Below are positions 52,123-61,705 of a DNA stretch of 64,000 nt, piece after piece. The notes beneath the pieces are model-generated. The model had not been told where the DNA came from and did not search any database. It saw nothing but the letters and a program-made list of their open reading frames with translations. The stretch lies in assembly GCA_018399135.1 (NCBI GenBank), contig JAGYPB010000007.1:1-64000 (forward strand). Direction: 5' to 3'. The translations under genes and the position numbers were made by a program. Every line of letters starts with the position of its first letter. The stretch's first letter is position 1. The DNA comes from Deltaproteobacteria bacterium (lineage in GTDB: Bacteria > Desulfobacterota > Desulfuromonadia > Desulfuromonadales > Geopsychrobacteraceae).

Positions 52123-53765
52123 GGCTCTATCTCCTCGCAGTCATGATGGATCGGCAGGGTGAAATTCACACAGACGCCGCTTCCCTGTTCAGGGTCACTG
52201 ATGTTGATGGTGCCGCCGTGGGCCTCGACAATAGCACGACAGATGGCCAGACCAAGTCCGGTGCCGGCTTTTTCGCCGGAACGGTAGAAGCGTCGGAAAA
52301 CGTTTTCCCGTTTGTCAGTCGGGATGGTTGGCCCCACATTGCAGATTTTCACCTGGATCATGTCACCCTTCTGTTTTGCGCAAACGGTGATAGCCGTATG
52401 CTCCCGGGCGAATTTCACGGCGTTGCCGAGCAGATTGGTCAGAACCTGGCGCACCCGGTCCTCGTCTGCGTGAACCAGTGGTAGGTCAATCGGCAAGGAG
52501 CAAAGGTCAAGACAGTAGCGTTCGGCATCAAATATAAAAGATTGCACAGATTCCTGAATGACGTTCGTCAGATTGATGCTGGACAGGTTAAGGGTGCGTT
52601 CTGCCCCCGCTTCAATGTATTCGATATCGAGCATGGTTTGTACCATGCGGATCAGACGGTCGGTATTTTTTTGAACTATTTCAAAAAATTCAATCAGGTC
52701 GCCAGAATCGGCAGGTTGAGTTGCCGGGGAGGGTTGTTTCATTCGGGCGGTGATATATTCTACCGCGCCCCGGATCGAGGTCAAGGGGGTGCGCAACTCA
52801 TGAGCAGCACGGGCGAGGAACTCTGATTTATGTTCGCTGGCGTCACGAATCTGTTGGTTGAGTTGTTGAAGTTCCAGCGTCGCATCCTGGACTTTGTCTT
52901 CGAGTTCTGATTGGTACTCTGAAAGACTGGCGGCCATCTCTTCGAAGGAACGGGACAACTCTTCAAACTCGTCACCGCTACGCACAATGGCACCGGGGGG
53001 TGGTCCTTTTTCAGAAAAGTGGCGGATCGAAGTGGTTAGCTCATCTACCGGTACCAGCACCATGCGGCGCAAAAAATACAGCAGGGTGCTGCTTAACAGA
53101 ATTACCAGCAGCAGCATGGAGCCGAACATCAGGTTGCGGTTGGCTTTTGCCTCGGTGAAGATTTTGCCCAGGGGCAGAGTGACGCTGATGGCACCCCTGA
53201 CTCCTCCTACTTTATACCCCTCATGACAGCCAAGGCAGGTTTCCTCGACGTAAAGAGGGGAAATGTAACGCAGAAGGCTGTTATTATCCAACTCTTCCAT
53301 GACGATAATTTCATGGAGCGGTTCCTCTTCAAAGCGCAATAGCGCCGCACGTTCGAACTCATCAGGAGCATTTTCCGGATTGGTTAATTTCAGGCTGGTG
53401 ATGTGAAACCAGTAAAGCCCTTTGTCGCGGGCATAGCTGACCAACTCCTTGGTAACCATGGCCGGGGTTTTGTGGGTATAGCGCCGCGCCTCGGATTGGT
53501 CACTCTGAGACTGGATCGGTGCCCCTTCCCGGGCCCAGGGGATTTGTTCAACAAAGACACCACCATGATCGGAAATCCAGCGGCGCATAATAACAATCTG
53601 CTGAAAAATCGCCCGCGCTTCGTTCTCCGCCTGACGGATAATGAGTTGCTGTTGGCGTTCGTTGATGACGTAGAAGGTGATGCTCAAAGAAATCAGCAGA
53701 ATAAGGCTGCAACCGATCACCAGTTTGTAGCTAAGGCTCATCTTCATTGACGCCACCCCGTGCAT
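52119..53765 (-). CDS. Sensor histidine kinase with periplasmic haem c-type DUF3365 domain
   Basis: A 548-residue membrane kinase. Helix 1 is at ~residues 15-35; the periplasmic domain (~36-210) is Tll0287/DUF3365-like and contains CLGCHEGY, a covalent haem c motif near residue 180. Helix 2 (~212-232) leads into HAMP (PVDELTTSIRHFSEKG), a coiled coil, HisKA (FLARAAHELRTPLTSIRG, phospho-His) and the ATPase domain with N-box TNLLGNAVKFA and G2 box GTGLGLAICRAIVEAHGG. The haem suggests sensing of redox state, NO or similar small molecules. ATG 53747 (MKMSLSYK) is a possible alternative start. Confidence 0.92.
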   Translation of the reverse strand: MHGVASMKMSLSYKLVIGCSLILLISLSITFYVINERQQQLIIRQAENEARAIFQQIVIMRRWISDHGGVFVEQIPWAREGAPIQSQSDQSEARRYTHKTPAMVTKELVSYARDKGLYWFHITSLKLTNPENAPDEFERAALLRFEEEPLHEIIVMEELDNNSLLRYISPLYVEETCLGCHEGYKVGGVRGAISVTLPLGKIFTEAKANRNLMFGSMLLLVILLSSTLLYFLRRMVLVPVDELTTSIRHFSEKGPPPGAIVRSGDEFEELSRSFEEMAASLSEYQSELEDKVQDATLELQQLNQQIRDASEHKSEFLARAAHELRTPLTSIRGAVEYITARMKQPSPATQPADSGDLIEFFEIVQKNTDRLIRMVQTMLDIEYIEAGAERTLNLSSINLTNVIQESVQSFIFDAERYCLDLCSLPIDLPLVHADEDRVRQVLTNLLGNAVKFAREHTAITVCAKQKGDMIQVKICNVGPTIPTDKRENVFRRFYRSGEKAGTGLGLAICRAIVEAHGGTINISDPEQGSGVCVNFTLPIHHDCEEIEP

Positions 53766-53841
53766 CCAAGAGTTATGCGAGCAGTCGAGAAAACCCTCTG
53801 ATGATAACAGAAATTGATTTGATTGTCGTTTTTCCTGATTC

Positions 53842-55005
53842 TCAGGAAGTGTTTTTCAGGTGAAACCTTAAGAGCAGATGCCCACTCGAAAGAACGATTG
53901 CTGCGCAAAGAAACAAACTGGTGTAGCCGGCCAGATCACCGATAATTCCGAGTAGCATCGCGCCGATAAAGGCACCACTGTCAATGCCTCCGGTAAAGAT
54001 ACCGGTTACCTTGCCACGGGCCGAATAGGGTTCGTCACGGATGGCCATGGCGTTCAGGGCAGGAAAGAGCAGACCGTGACCGATGCCGAATAAAAAACCA
54101 ACTATCAACAACATGAGACCATTGTCAACAAGGGGAACCATGATCAACCCACCGGCGGCAATACCAAGCCCCCAGGGGATAATTTGAACCTCACCGACGC
54201 GATCTGCCAGTCTCCCGAGTACTACTCTGGTAACAACAGCTGCCGTAGCGTAAGCAAAAAAATAGAGGGAAATAAAACTCAAGTTTTTGCTCTGGGCAAA
54301 GGGTGCAATAAAATTGCCAGTGGCGGCAAGTCCTACTCCGAATAACAACGCCATCCCACCGCTGATGATCATCTTGCGGGTTTTCAGCAAGGCAAAGAAG
54401 GAAGCAGAGGCCGGTGCGCTTGAGGCTAACAGGCGATGTTGATCGGGAACCGGCAGGTGAAGCAGAAAGGCTGCTGCCGCAAGGCCCGAAGTCGCCAGAA
54501 AGAAAACAGAAAATCCGTAGTGAATCAGTAGCGGTTCGGTGATTAATGGGCCCAGGGCCAGGCCCATCAGCCCGGACGTTCCGAAAATGCCGATCCCCTC
54601 ATTAAGGCGTTGAACCGGGATCAGATCAATGATGAAGGTGAATGCGGACGTAAAGCAGATGGCCAGGCCGACACCGTGGATAATCCTGAGCAGCAGCAGA
54701 GCTGCATAGTAGTTTTCAAGAGGACCTTGCAGCAGGAGGTGCAACAAGGGTAACAGGGTCATCATGATACAGCCGATACTATAGCTGCGTTTGCGACCGA
54801 TCCGGTCGATCATTTCCGCAACCCAGGGGCGGCTCAGGGCTGATGCAAGGGCAAAGATACCCATAATGATGCCGATATCCTTATCGCTCCCCCCCTTTTC
54901 AATAATAAAGAGAGGAAATAAGAAAAAAGCAGCATAGCTGGAAACCAGAGCCAGGTTGGCAATAAACAGGGCGGCAAAAGCCGGGGTATACAGACGCATG
55001 AGCAC
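53842..55005 (-). CDS. MFS transporter
   Basis: A 387-residue major facilitator with about twelve hydrophobic segments. The loop 2-3 signature region reads RPWVAEMIDRIGRKRSYSIG, a good match to the MFS G-x-x-x-D-R-x-G-R-K motif, and a second copy (RVVLGRLADRVGEVQII) lies in the C-terminal half. Substrate cannot be inferred. GTG 55005 or ATG 54999 may be the start; the gene follows the YqaA-like gene by only 4-10 bp and is probably in its operon. Confidence 0.9.
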   Translation of the reverse strand: MLMRLYTPAFAALFIANLALVSSYAAFFLFPLFIIEKGGSDKDIGIIMGIFALASALSRPWVAEMIDRIGRKRSYSIGCIMMTLLPLLHLLLQGPLENYYAALLLLRIIHGVGLAICFTSAFTFIIDLIPVQRLNEGIGIFGTSGLMGLALGPLITEPLLIHYGFSVFFLATSGLAAAAFLLHLPVPDQHRLLASSAPASASFFALLKTRKMIISGGMALLFGVGLAATGNFIAPFAQSKNLSFISLYFFAYATAAVVTRVVLGRLADRVGEVQIIPWGLGIAAGGLIMVPLVDNGLMLLIVGFLFGIGHGLLFPALNAMAIRDEPYSARGKVTGIFTGGIDSGAFIGAMLLGIIGDLAGYTSLFLCAAIVLSSGHLLLRFHLKNTS

Positions 55006-55009
55006 CAGC

Positions 55010-55501
55010 CTAGGACAATAATTCCGCTCCGCCCAGGGTAATCAAGGCGAGAGTCAGATAACGAAGAGCTTTACCGGTTGTTACCAACACAAAAAATCGG
55101 GAAACCGATGTGCGCAGGGTGCCGGCGACCAGACACAACGGATCACCCACCACCGGTAACCAGGACAACAGCAGGGACAGGCTTCCATAACGTTGAAACC
55201 AATTTTCTGCCCGCAGCTGCTGACGGGCTTCTATGCGCAGAACCTTGCGTATCAGCCAGGAGCCCCCCCAACGACCGATCAGGTAATTGGTGGCACCGCC
55301 GAGGGTGTTGCCAATGGTTGCAATTGTGACAACAACAGCTGGTGCTTTATCGTCCAGCAACAAGGCTACCAGCAACCATTCGGAGCCCAGGGGGAGCAGG
55401 GTAGCTGCCAGAAAGCTGACGATAAACAGGGCCGCATAAGTATGTTCCAGAGCAATATCAGGCATGATCGGCATCATAACAGACGGCATTATGAAAAACA
55501 T
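55010..55501 (-). CDS. YqaA/VTT-type small membrane protein
   Basis: A ~163-residue DedA/SNARE-associated relative: EHTYAALFIVSFLAATLLPLGSEWLLVALLL, VVTIATIGNTLGGATNYLIGRWGG and RYGSLSLLLSWLPVVGDPLCLVAGTLR are typical of YqaA. It has about four membrane segments and an unknown transport or membrane-maintenance role. The ORF track lists 340 residues from 56032, but the first ~177 are antisense to the prenyltransferase gene and have no homology pattern. ATG 55501 or one of several downstream ATGs (55489, 55477, 55465) is the start; none has a strong ribosome binding site. Confidence 0.82.
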   Translation of the reverse strand: MFFIMPSVMMPIMPDIALEHTYAALFIVSFLAATLLPLGSEWLLVALLLDDKAPAVVVTIATIGNTLGGATNYLIGRWGGSWLIRKVLRIEARQQLRAENWFQRYGSLSLLLSWLPVVGDPLCLVAGTLRTSVSRFFVLVTTGKALRYLTLALITLGGAELLS

Positions 55502-55597
55502 AGCGCAGAAAAGCTCTTGTGGGTTACCTTTGTGAACGTGTAACCTGTGCCAGACTTTTTCCCTCGGAACTGTTGCAGAATATGTAAGGGCCACATC

Positions 55598-56479
55598 ATG
55601 ACAATAACCAGAGAACAGGTGTTTTCCAGGATGAAAACCCTGTTGGAGATGATCAAATTTTCCCATACTGTCTTTGCTTTTCCTTTTGCCCTGATGGGTG
55701 TCGTGCTGGCTGCTCTGGCCAGTGGTCACGCGCCGGGATTTGGCCAGATTTTCTGGATCTGTGTTGCTATGGTCGGGGCACGCAGCGCCGCCATGGGACT
55801 GAATCGACTGATTGATGCGCGGATCGATGCCGCTAATCCACGTACGGCTGAGCGTCACATCCCCAGCGGTCAGGTATCGGTGGTGGAGGCTTCGCTCTTT
55901 ATTGTGGCAGCAACGGCCATTTTTCTTCTTGCCGCCTGGATGCTCAATCCCCTGTGTTTTAGGCTGGCTCCGGTTGCTCTTGCCCTGTTTGTGCTCTATG
56001 CCTACTGCAAGCGTTTTACCCATTATGCCCATGTGGTGTTGGGGCTGTGCCTGGCCGCTGCACCTATCGGTGCCTGGATTGCTCTGCGCGGCGATATCGG
56101 CTGGCCGGTCATTTCCTTGGGGCTGGCGGTACTCTTTTGGGTGGCCGGCTTTGACATTTTCTACGCATTGCAGGACTATGATTATGATGTCAAAGCCGGA
56201 CTACATTCGGTGCCGTCGCGCCTGGGTATCGAAAAATCCTTCACACTGGTACGCATCTTCCACGGGCTGATGCTGTTGTTTCTGTTGCTGGTCATGCCCG
56301 GCAGCGGTCTGGGGTGGATCTACTTTGCCGGTGTGGTTGTCGTAGCAGGGCTGCTGGTGTACGAACACAGCCTGGTCAAGCCGGATGATCTGTCACGATT
56401 GGATGCGGCATTTTTCAACATGAACGGCTATATCAGCGTGACGATTTTTGTGTTTACTTTGGTAGATGCGTTGGTGTGA
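55598..56479 (+). CDS. mqnP: UbiA-family prenyltransferase, menaquinone (futalosine) type MqnP
   Basis: A ~293-residue membrane enzyme with eight or nine helices. The two Asp-rich prenyl diphosphate sites are present: NRLIDARIDAANPRTAERHIPSG (NxxxDxxxD) and DYDYDVKAGLHSVPSRLG. The family joins a polyprenyl chain to an aromatic acid; the adjacent UbiX-like, mqnE and mqnC genes point to the menaquinone futalosine pathway, where MqnP acts on 1,4-dihydroxy-6-naphthoate. ATG 55598 is chosen because upstream residues (MPDFFPRNCC...) are not conserved-looking; the ORF track starts at 55547. Confidence 0.87.
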   Translation: MTITREQVFSRMKTLLEMIKFSHTVFAFPFALMGVVLAALASGHAPGFGQIFWICVAMVGARSAAMGLNRLIDARIDAANPRTAERHIPSGQVSVVEASLFIVAATAIFLLAAWMLNPLCFRLAPVALALFVLYAYCKRFTHYAHVVLGLCLAAAPIGAWIALRGDIGWPVISLGLAVLFWVAGFDIFYALQDYDYDVKAGLHSVPSRLGIEKSFTLVRIFHGLMLLFLLLVMPGSGLGWIYFAGVVVVAGLLVYEHSLVKPDDLSRLDAAFFNMNGYISVTIFVFTLVDALV

Positions 56480-56516
56480 AACCTATTTAACGTAGAGGTG
56501 AAAAAAAAAGTTTTTA

Positions 56517-56630
56517 AACCTAATTTTTTTTGCCTCTCTTGGAGCTCTTCGTGCCTTGGTGGCAACTTTGTTTTAATCTGTTTAACTCAGCCACCAAGAC
56601 TCCAAGTACACCAAGAAAAGCTTTAGGGTA
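56517..56630. repeat. Imperfect inverted repeat between mqnP and ubiX
   Basis: CTTGGAGCTCTTCGTGCCTTGGTGGC (56538-56563) is repeated in inverse as GCCACCAAGACTCCAAGTACACCAAG (56590-56615), with 20 of 26 positions paired, and A/T-rich flanks extend the symmetry. It is unlike the four-copy palindrome. The GTGCCTTGGTGG core resembles repeats I recall in Geobacter-group genomes. It separates the two menaquinone genes by 185 bp. Confidence 0.7.
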
Positions 56631-56664
56631 AAGGGAGCTGTTAAAAAGCAGTTAAAGGTTTTTT

Positions 56665-57267
56665 ATGAATAAAATCGTCGTTGGTATCACCGGTGCTTCC
56701 GGTTCGATTTATGGTTTGCGTCTGATCGCTGAATTGCTGGCTGCTGATCATCAGGTTAGCGTGCTGCTGACCAATGCCGGGCGTCAGGTGACTGCTTTTG
56801 AAACAGGGCTGGATCTGGCTGACGATGCGCCAGAGTGCCAAGCCCAATTGCAGAAATATGTCGACAGCACGAGCCGGCTGCAATACTACGCCATTGACGA
56901 TTTTTTTGCTCCGGTGGCCAGTGGCTCCAGCGCTCCTGATGCCGTGGTTATTTGTCCCTGTTCCATGGGAACGGCCGGGCGCATTGCGGCCGGGCTGTCG
57001 GATAATCTGCTTGAGCGCGCAGCTGATGTTGCCTTGAAAGAGCGGCGGCAACTGGTTCTGGTGCCGCGCGAAACCCCCTTTAACCAGATTCAACTGGAAA
57101 ATCTGCTGCGTCTGGCGCAGGCGGGAGCAACAATTCTGCCGGCCATGCCTGGTTTTTATCATCAACCGCAAACGTTGGAGGATCTGGTGTCGTTTGTCGT
57201 TGGCAAGATACTGGATACCCTGGGTGTTCCCCACCAGTTGTTCAAGCCCTGGGGTGATGATGTGTGA
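56665..57267 (+). CDS. ubiX: UbiX-like flavin prenyltransferase
   Basis: A 200-residue flavoprotein: VVGITGASGSIYGLRL forms the flavin phosphate-binding loop, VVICPCSMGTAGRIAAGLSDNLLERAADVALKERRQLVLVPRETPF is the long diagnostic UbiX block. It makes prenylated FMN for a UbiD-type decarboxylase; in the futalosine pathway a UbiX/UbiD pair is thought to decarboxylate a late intermediate. No ubiD is seen in the window. It precedes mqnE by 25 bp. Confidence 0.92.
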   Translation: MNKIVVGITGASGSIYGLRLIAELLAADHQVSVLLTNAGRQVTAFETGLDLADDAPECQAQLQKYVDSTSRLQYYAIDDFFAPVASGSSAPDAVVICPCSMGTAGRIAAGLSDNLLERAADVALKERRQLVLVPRETPFNQIQLENLLRLAQAGATILPAMPGFYHQPQTLEDLVSFVVGKILDTLGVPHQLFKPWGDDV

Positions 57268-57291
57268 TTAAATTGATGGAAGAGGAATGTA

Positions 57292-58359
57292 ATGGAACAA
57301 ATCAGAGAGAAGGTCAAAAATGGACATCGCCTCAGCAATGAAGATGCTTTAAAACTGTTTGAATCTTTTGACCTGCTCGAGATTGGTGAGCTGGCAGCTG
57401 AGGTTAATAGACGAAAAAATGGCAACAAGGTTTATTTCAACGTTAACCGCCACCTGAACTACACCAACCTCTGTGTCAACCAATGCATTTTTTGTGCTTT
57501 TGCTCGCGAAGCGGGGGATGCGCGGGGTTATACCCTCGATCTTGATCAGGTACGTGCCAAGGTGCGTGAAGCGGAGGCTGCCGGCGCCACTGAGATCCAT
57601 TCTGTTGGTGGCCTGCACCCGGATCTCTCCTTCGATTTTTATCTGGAGATGCTGCAGGCCATCAAAGAGGAATCCCCCAGGTTACATATCAAGGCGTTTA
57701 CAGCTGTTGAGATCGACTATTTTGCCCGAATCAGCGGTAAAACGGTGATCGATGTCGTTCGTGAGCTCAAGGATGCGGGTCTGGGCTCCATGCCTGGTGG
57801 CGGCGCCGAAATTTTCGGGCAACAGGTGCGCGATAAAATCTGTCCGGAGAAAATCAGCGGCGAGCGCTGGTTGGAGATTACCGAGATCGTCCACAACTGT
57901 GGATTGCGCACCAACGCCACCATGCTCTTCGGCCATCTGGAAAATTATGCCGACCGGGTTGAGCACTTGCGTCTGTTGCGTGAATTGCAGGATCGTACTG
58001 CTGGTTTCCAGAGCTTTATCCCTCTGGCATTTCAACCCGACAATACCAGAGTGCCGGAAGCAGTTGGCGTCAGCGGGGTCGATGCCTTGAAAACCCTCGC
58101 GATCAGCCGTCTTTATCTCGACAATTTCCAGCATATCAAGGCCTACTGGGTGATGCTTGGCATGAAAATCGCCCAGGTTGCTCTGTGTTTTGGGGTCAAC
58201 GACATCGATGGCACCGTGATTGAAGAAAAAATCGGTCACGACGCCGGAGCAGACTCGCCCCAAGCACTGACTCGTGAACAACTGATCACCCTGATCCGCA
58301 ATGCCGGCCGCCAACCGGTGGAGCGCGATACCCTTTATCGGGAAATCCGGGAGTATTAA
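57292..58359 (+). CDS. mqnE: Aminofutalosine synthase MqnE (radical SAM)
   Basis: A 355-residue radical SAM enzyme with CVNQCIFCAF (CX3CX2C) and the MqnE-type blocks GGGAEIFGQQVRDKICPEKISGERWLEI, TNATMLFGHLENYADRVEHL and IPLAFQPDNTR. It joins 3-enolpyruvylbenzoate-type substrate with SAM to form aminofutalosine in menaquinone biosynthesis. The ordering with mqnC and the UbiX/UbiA genes supports this over the related F420 cofactor enzyme CofH. Start ATG 57292 has a good GAGGAA site. Confidence 0.93.
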   Translation: MEQIREKVKNGHRLSNEDALKLFESFDLLEIGELAAEVNRRKNGNKVYFNVNRHLNYTNLCVNQCIFCAFAREAGDARGYTLDLDQVRAKVREAEAAGATEIHSVGGLHPDLSFDFYLEMLQAIKEESPRLHIKAFTAVEIDYFARISGKTVIDVVRELKDAGLGSMPGGGAEIFGQQVRDKICPEKISGERWLEITEIVHNCGLRTNATMLFGHLENYADRVEHLRLLRELQDRTAGFQSFIPLAFQPDNTRVPEAVGVSGVDALKTLAISRLYLDNFQHIKAYWVMLGMKIAQVALCFGVNDIDGTVIEEKIGHDAGADSPQALTREQLITLIRNAGRQPVERDTLYREIREY

Positions 58360-58363
58360 CAAC

Positions 58364-59404
58364 GTGAGCAATCATAAATCGATAGATCGCGATTATGCTC
58401 TGCACCTGTTGACCGAGGCTGATCTGCTGGAAGTCGGTAAACTGGCGGATGAGATTCGCAAGCGCAAGCATCCTCATAACCGCGTGACCTTTGTGGTTGA
58501 TCGCAATGTCAATTATTCCAATATCTGTGAGTCGAAGTGCCGTTTTTGCGCTTTTTATCGCAATGATGGGGATGCTGATGCTTATCTGCTTGATGATGAC
58601 ACCATCTTTGCCAAGGTGCAGGAGCTGGTGGACCATGATGGCACCCAGCTGTTGATGCAGGGAGGGTTGCACCCGACTTTGACCATCGACTGGTTTGAAG
58701 GATTATTTCGCCAACTAGGTGAGCGCTTTCCCCAGGTACAGATTCATTCCCTGTCACCGGCGGAAGTGATCCATGTCGCCAAGCTTTCCGCTATCAGCAT
58801 GGAAGACTGCCTGCAGCGGTTACAGGCGGCGGGACTGGCCTCAGTGCCCGGCGGCGGCGCCGAGGTGCTGGTGGATGAGGTAAGGCAGGAGATTTCTCCC
58901 GACAAGATCGGCTGGCGCCAGTGGGCAAGCGTCATGGAAGAGGCCCATCGCCTGGGGATGCGGACAACGGCGACCATGATGTTCGGCAGTCGCGAAAAAC
59001 CGCAGGATATTGTCGAACATTTGTTCCGCGTGCGGGAGATCCAGGAGCGGACTGGTGGCTTTACCGCTTTTATCCCCTGGACTTTTCAGCCCGATAACAC
59101 CGAGCTGGGCGGCGAAAAGGCCGGTGGCGTCGAGTACCTGAAGGTGCTGGCCCTGTCACGCATCGTTCTTGAAAATATCGACAACATCCAAGCCAGCTGG
59201 GTCACCCAGGGAGCCGCGATGGCGCAGGTTGCCCTGTTTTTCGGCGCTAATGATTTGGGCGGTACCATGCTCGAAGAAAATGTCGTCGCCGCTGCCGGCG
59301 TGTCTTTCCGCATGTCACAGCAGGAGATTATCGACCTGGCGCACGGGGCCGGCTTTGTTCCAGCACGACGGACGACGGAGTATCAGATTTTAGAGGAGTA
59401 TTAA
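58364..59404 (+). CDS. mqnC: Cyclic dehypoxanthinyl futalosine synthase MqnC (radical SAM)
   Basis: A ~346-residue radical SAM protein: [19 protein letters not shown] contains the cluster Cys triad, followed by [39 protein letters not shown] and [15 protein letters not shown], typical MqnC features. It cyclises dehypoxanthine futalosine. The GTG at 58364 ([16 protein letters not shown]) is preferred; the ORF track start at 58301 overlaps mqnE and adds residues encoded by its end. It is 4 bp downstream of mqnE. Confidence 0.92.
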   Translation: MSNHKSIDRDYALHLLTEADLLEVGKLADEIRKRKHPHNRVTFVVDRNVNYSNICESKCRFCAFYRNDGDADAYLLDDDTIFAKVQELVDHDGTQLLMQGGLHPTLTIDWFEGLFRQLGERFPQVQIHSLSPAEVIHVAKLSAISMEDCLQRLQAAGLASVPGGGAEVLVDEVRQEISPDKIGWRQWASVMEEAHRLGMRTTATMMFGSREKPQDIVEHLFRVREIQERTGGFTAFIPWTFQPDNTELGGEKAGGVEYLKVLALSRIVLENIDNIQASWVTQGAAMAQVALFFGANDLGGTMLEENVVAAAGVSFRMSQQEIIDLAHGAGFVPARRTTEYQILEEY

Positions 59405-59408
59405 GCCT

Positions 59409-60455
59409 ATGCTGCCATTACGTAAAAATATCGACAAAATGTCCGGTTATGTGCCTGGTTTCCAGCCCGACGATCCGGGCTGGATCAAGCTGAACACCAA
59501 TGAGAATCCGTATCCGCCATCGCCACAGGTGGTTGCGGCGATCTGGGAGGAACTTGGTGATGATGGTGGCGCGCTGCGTAAGTATCCGGATGCCGGCAGT
59601 AAAGAAGCGCGCAAAGTCGCAGCAGAACTGTACGGGGTTGATCCGTCCTGGGTGATCATGGCCAACGGCTCGGATGAACTGCTCAATAACCTGATTCGTG
59701 CTTTTGCCGCTGAAGGGGAAGAGATCGCCTATGTTCACCCTTCCTATTCCTACTATGCGACCCTGGCGGAGATTCAGGGGGCAAAGGTACGGACTTTTGC
59801 ATTAACGGATGATGGCCGGATTGACTTTCCTGATCGCTACGACGGCAAACTGTTTTTTCTCACCAGTCCTAATGCCCCGTTGGGTTGCGCCTTTGACAAT
59901 AATACCATCGCTGATCTGGCACGGCGTTGCGGCGGGGTGCTGGTGGTCGATGAAGCCTATGTCGATTTTGCCGGCGAGACTGCGCTGGAGTTGGTCAAGC
60001 AGTTTGAGAATGTGGTCGTTACCCGCACCTTCTCAAAGAGTTACGGCCTGGCAGGAATGCGGCTGGGTCTGGCGGTGGCGCGTCCTGAAGTGGTGGCAGC
60101 GCTGGACAAAATCCGTGATCACTATCACCTTGACCGCCTGGCCCTGGTGGCGGCAAACGCGGCGCTGCAGGATCAGGACTATCTGCGTACCACGGTCGCA
60201 AGAATCTGCCGGAACCGCGATGAGGTGCGCGATAAACTGATCAGCTGTGGTTATCAGGTGATACCGTCGCAAGCCAACTATTTGTTTGTCAGCCCCTCTG
60301 ATGGCAACGGCCGGCGTATTTACGATGCTCTTTATGCGGAAAAAATCCTGGTGCGTTATTTTGCAGATTCGCGCTTGAGTCATGGTGTACGCATCTCTAT
60401 CGGCAACGAGGAAGAGATGGCGGCAACTCTGAAGGTGCTGGCCACCCTTGGCTGA
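59409..60455 (+). CDS. hisC: Histidinol-phosphate aminotransferase-like PLP enzyme
   Basis: A 348-residue class I/II aminotransferase with the HisC-type N-terminus [34 protein letters not shown], the cofactor Lys in [16 protein letters not shown], and an Asp-Tyr block VVDEAYVDF. HisC converts imidazole acetol-phosphate to histidinol phosphate, but homologues also act on aromatic amino acids and cobalamin intermediates. Its position in the menaquinone locus rather than a his operon leaves this open. It overlaps mutY by 8 bp and follows mqnC by 4 bp. Confidence 0.85.
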   Translation: MLPLRKNIDKMSGYVPGFQPDDPGWIKLNTNENPYPPSPQVVAAIWEELGDDGGALRKYPDAGSKEARKVAAELYGVDPSWVIMANGSDELLNNLIRAFAAEGEEIAYVHPSYSYYATLAEIQGAKVRTFALTDDGRIDFPDRYDGKLFFLTSPNAPLGCAFDNNTIADLARRCGGVLVVDEAYVDFAGETALELVKQFENVVVTRTFSKSYGLAGMRLGLAVARPEVVAALDKIRDHYHLDRLALVAANAALQDQDYLRTTVARICRNRDEVRDKLISCGYQVIPSQANYLFVSPSDGNGRRIYDALYAEKILVRYFADSRLSHGVRISIGNEEEMAATLKVLATLG

Positions 60456-61572
60456 TCTTCCCTTTAATCAGGCTGACTTTGTTCGTGCTCTGCTTAGCTG
60501 GTATCAACAACAGGGGCGCGATCTGCCCTGGCGCAAGACCCGTGATCCCTACCGTATCTGGGTTTCCGAGATCATGCTGCAACAGACCACGGTGGCTACG
60601 GTGCTCGGGCGCTACGATCTGTTTCTTCAGCAATTTCCGACCCTGGCTGGTCTGGCAGCGTCATCAGTAGAGCAGGTGATTGATGCCTGGGCGGGTCTTG
60701 GGTACTACTCGCGGGCCCGCAATCTACACGCTGCCGCTGGTCGAATTCAGACTGATTATGGGGGCCTTTTTCCGGCAGATCCTGATGCATTGCAGCAATT
60801 TCCAGGTATCGGCCGTTCTACTGCCGGGGCGATCGTTGCTCTTGCTTATGATCGTCCCGCACCGATTCTCGATGCCAACGTCCGTCGCGTGCTGTGCCGT
60901 CTGTTTGCTCTACAGCAGCCACCGCGCTCTGCGGCGGCAGAAAAGCAGTTGTGGACGTGGGCTGAGCTGCTGACACCGGAACAAGAGGTTCATGACTATA
61001 CGCAAGGAATGATGGATCTGGGGGCGATGATCTGTCTGCCAACCAACCCGCAGTGTGAATCATGTCCGGTGAACACCTTTTGTCGGGCGTACAAGCAGGG
61101 TCTGCAACAGGAAATTCCGTTCAAAATAAAGAAAAAATCAGTACCTACTCGCTATCAGGCGGTTGTTGTGATGCAGTGGCAGGGGCGGTTGCAGGTACGT
61201 CGGCGCCCGGTTGCTGGTTTTCTCGGTGGATTGTGGGAGTTTCCAACCATAGATCTGGAGCAAGCAGCAGATGCTGAGGCCGCGGTGCGAGGGTTGATGC
61301 TGCAGATGGGGCTGACCGGCGATCCTGTCCTGGTCGGAACCAGTTACCATATGTACAGTCATTTCAAACTTGAATCATTGATGTATCTGGTGGATTTAAC
61401 CGATAAATTGCGGGTTGCGGAAACACAGAATCAGTGGAAAACCCGGGAGGAACTGGAGTTGTTGGCCCTGCATGGGGCGCATAAGAAGGTATTTGAGAAG
61501 GTTAAAGCTGTAGCATGTATTCAGCACCAGATCGGGGATCCTGTGTCAAGGGACACTTTTCGTCATCCCTGA
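60448..61572 (+). CDS. mutY: Adenine DNA glycosylase MutY with repeat-derived C-terminus
   Basis: A 374-residue base-excision enzyme: [15 protein letters not shown] holds the catalytic Glu, [18 protein letters not shown] is the helix-hairpin-helix with downstream catalytic Asp (PILDANV), and [17 protein letters not shown] the [4Fe-4S] loop. A NUDIX-like C-terminal domain follows. It excises A opposite 8-oxoG. The start is TTG 60448, overlapping hisC. The last ~18 codons (ending [15 protein letters not shown]) lie inside palindromic repeat copy 4, so the stop codon was supplied by the repeat. Confidence 0.92.
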   Translation: MADLPFNQADFVRALLSWYQQQGRDLPWRKTRDPYRIWVSEIMLQQTTVATVLGRYDLFLQQFPTLAGLAASSVEQVIDAWAGLGYYSRARNLHAAAGRIQTDYGGLFPADPDALQQFPGIGRSTAGAIVALAYDRPAPILDANVRRVLCRLFALQQPPRSAAAEKQLWTWAELLTPEQEVHDYTQGMMDLGAMICLPTNPQCESCPVNTFCRAYKQGLQQEIPFKIKKKSVPTRYQAVVVMQWQGRLQVRRRPVAGFLGGLWEFPTIDLEQAADAEAAVRGLMLQMGLTGDPVLVGTSYHMYSHFKLESLMYLVDLTDKLRVAETQNQWKTREELELLALHGAHKKVFEKVKAVACIQHQIGDPVSRDTFRHP

Positions 61573-61649
61573 CCGCTTGTTGCCGCCGTCCATGGCGACA
61601 AACACCCTTGCCACAGGATCCCCGACCCGGCGCAAAGCCCTAGCTGAAT
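61519..61649. repeat. Palindromic dispersed repeat, copy 4
   Basis: Best-preserved long copy: ATTCAGC at the left end and GCTGAAT at the right, arms CACCAGATCGGGGATCCTGTGTCAAGGG and CCCTTGCCACAGGATCCCCGACCCGG, and the inner CGCCGTCCATGGCG hairpin. Very close to copy 1 in sequence (e.g. CGGGGATCCTGTGTCAAGGG identical). It overlaps the 3' end of mutY and lies upstream of rnd. Confidence 0.92.
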
Positions 61650-61705
61650 AGTCCCGATCTGTAAAGGACATGACTTACAGATCATAAACGATAAGGACAG
61701 AAAGA

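Noticed and set aside
55010-56032. 340-residue minus-strand ORF taken at full length
   Set aside because: Its first ~177 residues are antisense to the UbiA-type gene and show no conserved pattern; only the C-terminal YqaA-like part is supported.
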